From NCBI GenBank assembly GCA_030762175.1, contig CM060831.1, forward strand, positions 27,208,001 through 27,272,000: a stretch of 64,000 nucleotides of DNA, in the 5' to 3' direction. The notes beneath the pieces are model-generated. The model was given only the letters and a program-made list of their open reading frames with translations. It searched no databases and had not been told where the DNA came from. How positions within the stretch are numbered: position 1 is the stretch's first letter; each line of letters starts with the position of its first letter. Source of the stretch: Metallyticus violacea. Its lineage: Eukaryota; Arthropoda; Insecta; Mantodea; Metallyticidae. The translations under genes and the position numbers were made by a program. Positions 59,979 through 64,000 of this stretch are shown here, one piece after another.

Positions 59979-60523
59979 TACTGTATTTTGTCTGCAGAAA
60001 GCTATGCTTAGCTGTGTTATTTGCAGTTAATCAATCTTTATGCTTATCATCTCTCTCTTGTTTTATGCTATAATTTCGCAGTTTATACTTTGAATGAAAT
60101 ACTGGGAATATGATTTTACTCTCTGTATATACCATTGAACTTTTAATTTGGTAATTATATGGAAATCAATATAGAAATAGCTATTAAAACTTGTATTATA
60201 CTTGGTGACTTAAGAAATTAAACTTCTCTGTGAATGGAAGATTGCTCTGCTTGGAAATACAGTTATTTAACAATATGAAAGTGTAATATTGAGGCATGTG
60301 ATTGCTTGTGTTACTTATCATTTATAATTTGTTTTGTCTTGATTAGAATAAAATTTCCAAGCAGCTTAAAATTAGCCTTACATCTCAGTAACTAATGGAT
60401 GTCTCCACAAAAAAGTATTCTTAAAAAAAAAATCCCTATTTGAAAAGTTTATGTTTATTGAAATGTTAAAAAGTCATTAAGATTGCATTATATAACAAAG
60501 AACTTCATTTAACTTGTTTTCAG

Positions 60524-60636
60524 ACATATTTCAACCAGAATGCTCTAACACTAATACGTTCCTTGATTACTGGTGGAGCTACACCAGAATTAGAACTCAT
60601 ATTAGCTGAAGGAGCTGGTCTCCGTGGGGGCTACAG
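60524..60636 (+). CDS. slo: slowpoke BK channel, internal exon: post-calcium-bowl RCK2; last slo exon in the window
   Basis: Exon after TTTTCAG, 37 codons plus 2 nt, with a GTAATG donor. It reads [18 protein letters not shown] and then [19 protein letters not shown], with a split Ser codon at the end. This is the helix that follows the calcium bowl. The remaining C-terminal exons are not visible up to 64000, so the next intron is at least 3.3 kb and full of PLE and DNA-transposon debris. Confidence 0.97.
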
Positions 60637-61264
60637 GTAATGTCCAAAAGATGAAATTATATATATATATTAGTTATAATGTATGGAAAAGTGTGTTTAA
60701 TAGCAGATTAACAGGAGTGAATTAAGATACTTTTGTGTAATTTTAAATCTGATAATCAGGTTCCCTAGGGTACATTACATCACATCTTTATTCTTTTATT
60801 TCTTAGAAAAATACAAAACTATTTCGTGTAAATTTTTTCACCATATTTTACCAGTTTGGGTCTGTTCTTTGAATCAAATACTTTAAAACTATAAATATTC
60901 ATATACCCATTATCTGTGTGTGTATGCGTGTATACCAAGACAGCCAATCAGTGGAGATTGCCGTGAAGGCAACATTCCATTCAGTTGAAAACTTGATTTG
61001 AGCAAATAATGGAACAAATGCCTCAATGTGGGAAGAATTATGTTTAGAAATAAATATAATTTTTACATCAAAACTCTTTATTTGTTTTATTTCCAATATC
61101 CATGCGTAACTTACTGGCTCACTTTCATAAATCGCATACCATTTTTTATTTATATTCACATAATATAGATATAAATAGTGGGGATTTTCACAGTGAAATA
61201 TAGTATAATATAACAAATTATTCATGAGGAAATCACTCAAATTTCACTAATTTTGTTCCACTTA

Positions 61265-61305
61265 CTTGGACATGTTTTGAAGGCTGCTGCCTTCATCATC
61301 AGCAT
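61265..61305 (-). ncRNA. hammerhead-like motif, GAAA box mutated
   Basis: Reverse-strand CTGATGA (61296-61302), stem II GAAGGC/GCCTTC, but AAAA instead of GAAA; GTC triplet at 61269-61271. Confidence 0.5.
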
Positions 61306-61471
61306 GGTTCCGCTGTCAGCTTCCCAGCTTGATATCAAGATGTGACTTTGTAGATTTTATGAACTTTGTGATGAGGTTACTGTTGTTTGGAAGATCAAAA
61401 TTAACTAAATTTTCCTTATTCTACATTAATGTAGTCAAACTGTTCACACTAACTGTATTTACTTACATAAA

Positions 61472-61513
61472 ACTGGACATGTTTAAGAAGCTAATTGCTT
61501 CCATCATCAGCTG
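61472..61513 (-). ncRNA. hammerhead-like motif, GAAA box mutated
   Basis: Reverse-strand CTGATGA (61504-61510), stem II GAAGC/GCTTC, TAAA instead of GAAA; GTC at 61476-61478. Confidence 0.5.
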
Positions 61514-61874
61514 TTGACCTCTCTTCAACGAATGTTTAAGGAACACATGAGAAATGTAAAAAGTAAACACATGGAAAAATCAGCAGTAGCATACCATTTC
61601 TGGCAAAATTAAAATACAAATTCTAAAATGAACCTAAACTCTTAAAAGCTCCTCAAAAACCCATAGAATTATCTGTGTAGGAAACAAATTTGATTGATTT
61701 CTTCAATAATAATTTGTTATATTTTACTATATTTCACTGTGAAAATTCTTGCTATTCAAAACTAAGGAAAATTTAGTTAATTTTTATCTTCCAAACAACA
61801 GTGACCTCATCACGAAGTTCATAAAATCCACAGAGCAACACCTTAATGCCATGCTGGGAAACTGACAGTGGAAC

Positions 61875-61918
61875 TGTGCTGATGATAAAGAGGCAACAGC
61901 CTTCAAAACATGTCCAAA
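61875..61918 (+). ncRNA. hammerhead-like motif, GAAA box mutated
   Basis: CTGATGA 61879-61885, loosened stem II, AAAA at 61905-61908, GTC 61912-61914. Same G-to-A change as the opposite arm (61265-61305). Confidence 0.5.
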
Positions 61919-61984
61919 TAAGTGGAACAAAACTAGTGAAATTTGAGCAATTTCCTCATAAATAATTTGTTATACTCACATGTT

Positions 61985-63525
61985 TCACATCTTGGCTATA
62001 TGTATGCCACAGCCAGAGGCACCCATACTTTAGCTCCATATGTATACAATCTATATATATACAATAAAATATGAATACAATCTCACCTTATAGAAGATGG
62101 AGTTTGTCATCCATCCTCAGCAAAACAAGAATCATATTAGAAAAATACATTTTGACTGATACAATTAATTTCAGCCACTATAATGTTTTTTATTTAATTA
62201 CCAATGTATCCCTTTAAATTCTGAAATTCCCAATAGCTGTGCTAATTTTGGAACTAATTTGGTTGGTGAACATTTAGGATATGTTGCATTTTGTCTAATT
62301 CTTCCTATGTAAAAATTGTGCATTTTTGTTTAGTTTTACATTGAACTAATACCATGCATTGCAGTTAGTAAATAGGCAATTGAACAGGAAAGCTGTGAAT
62401 AAAATTTGCATGCATTGATGAACTGATTTGTACTTAAAATAACCTTCATACAAAAATGCATTTCTGTAGAGACAACAGTCTCTTTTTGAGAATAAGTATA
62501 CATTGCCATGACCCAAGCAGGGAACAGATTCAGAAAATGAATTCAAGAACACAATAAATAAAGTGGGGAAAGCAGAGTTGAAATAGTATCCTGGATATAA
62601 GCTCTGCATTACCAGACAAGATTTATAACTACAGCTCTACATAGTGTCATTGGAATATTCTTGGTCTCATGTGCTGCATTTTTTTTTTCCTTCCTTATAA
62701 CGTGTCTCACTAAGAATCTTATCAAAAGCTTGTATTATTCCTAGTTTTATTGTAATAATATTATTAAATATTATCTAACCACACTTTTTTCTTTTATTGT
62801 CAACAGGCTCCAATAGAGGATAATATTTTCTTTTAAATTTTTTTAGGTCTATATTTATAGAAATGATAAAATATCAATATTTGTAAGTCTTCAACATTTA
62901 TGGCTAATATAACTAACTTCTAGTAAATACTAAAATTATTAACATCTTAATCTAAAAATCAAATAAATATGCATACAATCAATATTTATTCAATAAATTG
63001 TTATTTTAACAATTACCTTAGTTCATATTTATAGGTACTGGTGGCTTAATTGTAACTACACATTTGCAAGGGTTACTTTCTATTTTCTTCTACTAGCATT
63101 GGATCAATTACAGAATATTGTTGCAGTTTATTGAATTATTTCAGTTAGTAAATCTATAGGATGTATTTCAGTATTTAACTATGAGGTTGCAGTTGGTGAT
63201 TGTCCTATTTGCTCCATTAGCTGTATTTTTTTGACTGTCAAGTACCTATTTTACTTTCATAGATTAGTTGATATGAAGTTTGTTCTCCCAGCAGAAAGAT
63301 CATAATAAATTTTATGTTATTTTAAGTATGTATGAAGAGATTTTTGTTATCCTAATTGCTCCAGGAACTCTGGTAAAAATGTTCAGTTTCAGTCTTTTTG
63401 CTATTATTAGAAAGAGCAATCTGCATATAGCCCCTTTTTAAGTTTTCTTTGCCAATTTTTGAGACTTGCATTCTTCTGCTCAATAATAATAGGTGTTGCT
63501 AGTATAACACAGGTCAAGTGATTAT
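61985..63525. other. slo intron; no recognisable feature
   Basis: AT-rich; no further slo exon or transposon motif seen. Confidence 0.5.
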
Positions 63526-63530
63526 ACAGA

Positions 63531-64000
63531 GGGTGCCAAAAATGTATACACACTTCAAGCAAAGAAAAAACTGTGTTAACATAACAAAACTGAATTCACA
63601 TTAACAGAAAATGATGAACACTAATCACCTTAGACTTTTACAGTTACAACAATTGCTCAAAATGCCCACCATCAGCATCGATACATTTCTGAATACATTA
63701 AACTACTGAGTGAGTAACATTTGTGAAAGTGTCACAGTATTGCATTCTCCGATCAGGATGATCTTCATTTAATGCATGCAAACATCTTAGGATGAAAACT
63801 TTCAACTTTGCTGTTTTAATAATATGACATATGCTGGTTCTGCTAATCCCAGTCTCACGTGTACATTGCTTTGTAGATATCTGTGGAGAGTGCTCAAAAT
63901 GTTCCAAAACCAAAGCTGAGGACGCGGGGCTTGTTGCTGTGTGAGGTTTCCCAGATCTGCCCTTGTGAACTTCACATACAGTACCATGAGTCTCAAATTT
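63531..64000 (-). mobile_element. Tc1/mariner-superfamily transposon, N-terminal coding next to its 3' end (internally deleted); runs off the window
   Basis: Left end GGGTGCCAAAAATGTATACA (63532-63551) looks like a terminal repeat; a relic of the same end is at 16411-16436. Reverse-strand frame 63913-63698 reads STKQCTRETGISRTSICHII followed by NEDHPDRRMQYCD, the second helix-turn-helix and the region before the catalytic core in insect DDE transposases. Only about 150 bp separate this from the terminal repeat, so the catalytic domain is missing. Confidence 0.65.

Larger units (their letters stand above)
61185..61980. mobile_element. large PLE inverted dimer with nested PLE tail insertions
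   Basis: Left arm (about 61205-61410, reverse) and right arm (about 61762-61970, forward) are inverted copies of a PLE-3-like 3' end, including the end of the coding region (e.g. TTTGGAAGATCAAAATTAAC against its complement). 3' ends point outward. Between them lie a reverse-strand tail of another PLE family (61420-61515), PLE-3-like coding (61517-61686), and a nested tail copy (61687-61762) with TTTCACTGTG. Sits in the slo intron after 60636. Confidence 0.75.

Noticed and set aside
60899..61240. 113-codon reverse-strand open frame
   Set aside because: Overlaps slo intron and a PLE tail; no recognisable domain.

Overview
The window is 64 kb of AT-rich, intron- and transposon-dominated DNA from a eukaryote. 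It is most likely an arthropod, probably an insect with a large genome. The basis is one host gene recognisable at protein level: a slowpoke (slo) BK-type calcium-activated potassium channel of insect-like sequence, on the + strand in the last 10 kb. It is surrounded by mariner, LINE, Penelope-like and tRNA-derived SINE remnants typical of arthropod genomes. I found no bacterial-style operons, tRNA or rRNA genes or CRISPR arrays.

Host gene. Six consecutive internal slo exons (54725-54896, 55197-55421, 57412-57595, 57788-57886, 59535-59671, 60524-60636) encode the RCK1-RCK2 linker, most of the RCK2 domain and the calcium bowl. Both ends of the gene are outside the window. The first visible exon starts with a splice acceptor, and I see no exon in the 54.7 kb to its left, so that stretch is best read as one very long slo intron.

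Transposon landscape, left to right. 1.7-3.2 kb: LINE 3' half split by a SINE. 3.5-4.5 kb: Penelope-like element (PLE) with GIY-YIG domain and a hammerhead-ribozyme-like 3' end. 6.9-8.0 kb: decayed DDE transposase with a SINE bounded by target-site duplications (TSDs). 10.0-11.9 kb: PLE tail pieces and a hairpin element. 16.5-22.3 kb: one long reverse-strand LINE broken by a PLE and two hairpin elements. 22.7-25.5 kb: two more hairpin elements around a mariner relic. 26-31 kb: three SINEs and a LINE fragment. 32.8-35.6 kb: PLE-3 and a mariner carrying an internal tandem duplication and an inserted SINE-like block. 37-38.3 kb: LINE reverse transcriptase. 41-48.5 kb: mariner-type relics and LINE pieces. 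50.6-52.2 kb: back-to-back PLE ends and a perfect 145-bp palindrome. 55.6-62 kb: PLE, LINE, SINE and hairpin insertions inside slo introns. 63.5 kb to the end: another DDE transposon.

Most interesting system. A set of short hairpin elements recurs: TSD, reverse-oriented PLE 3' tail, short centre, forward-oriented tail, about 40 nt of unpaired tail usually containing TTTCACTG, TSD. The arms carry hammerhead-like cores (CUGANGA, stem II, GAAAC, short stem III, NUH). They share sequence with the 3' ends of the coding PLEs nearby and have TSDs of about 10-16 bp. They look like non-autonomous, ribozyme-bearing foldback retroelements mobilised by PLE machinery, and they sit inside what appears to be slo pre-mRNA.
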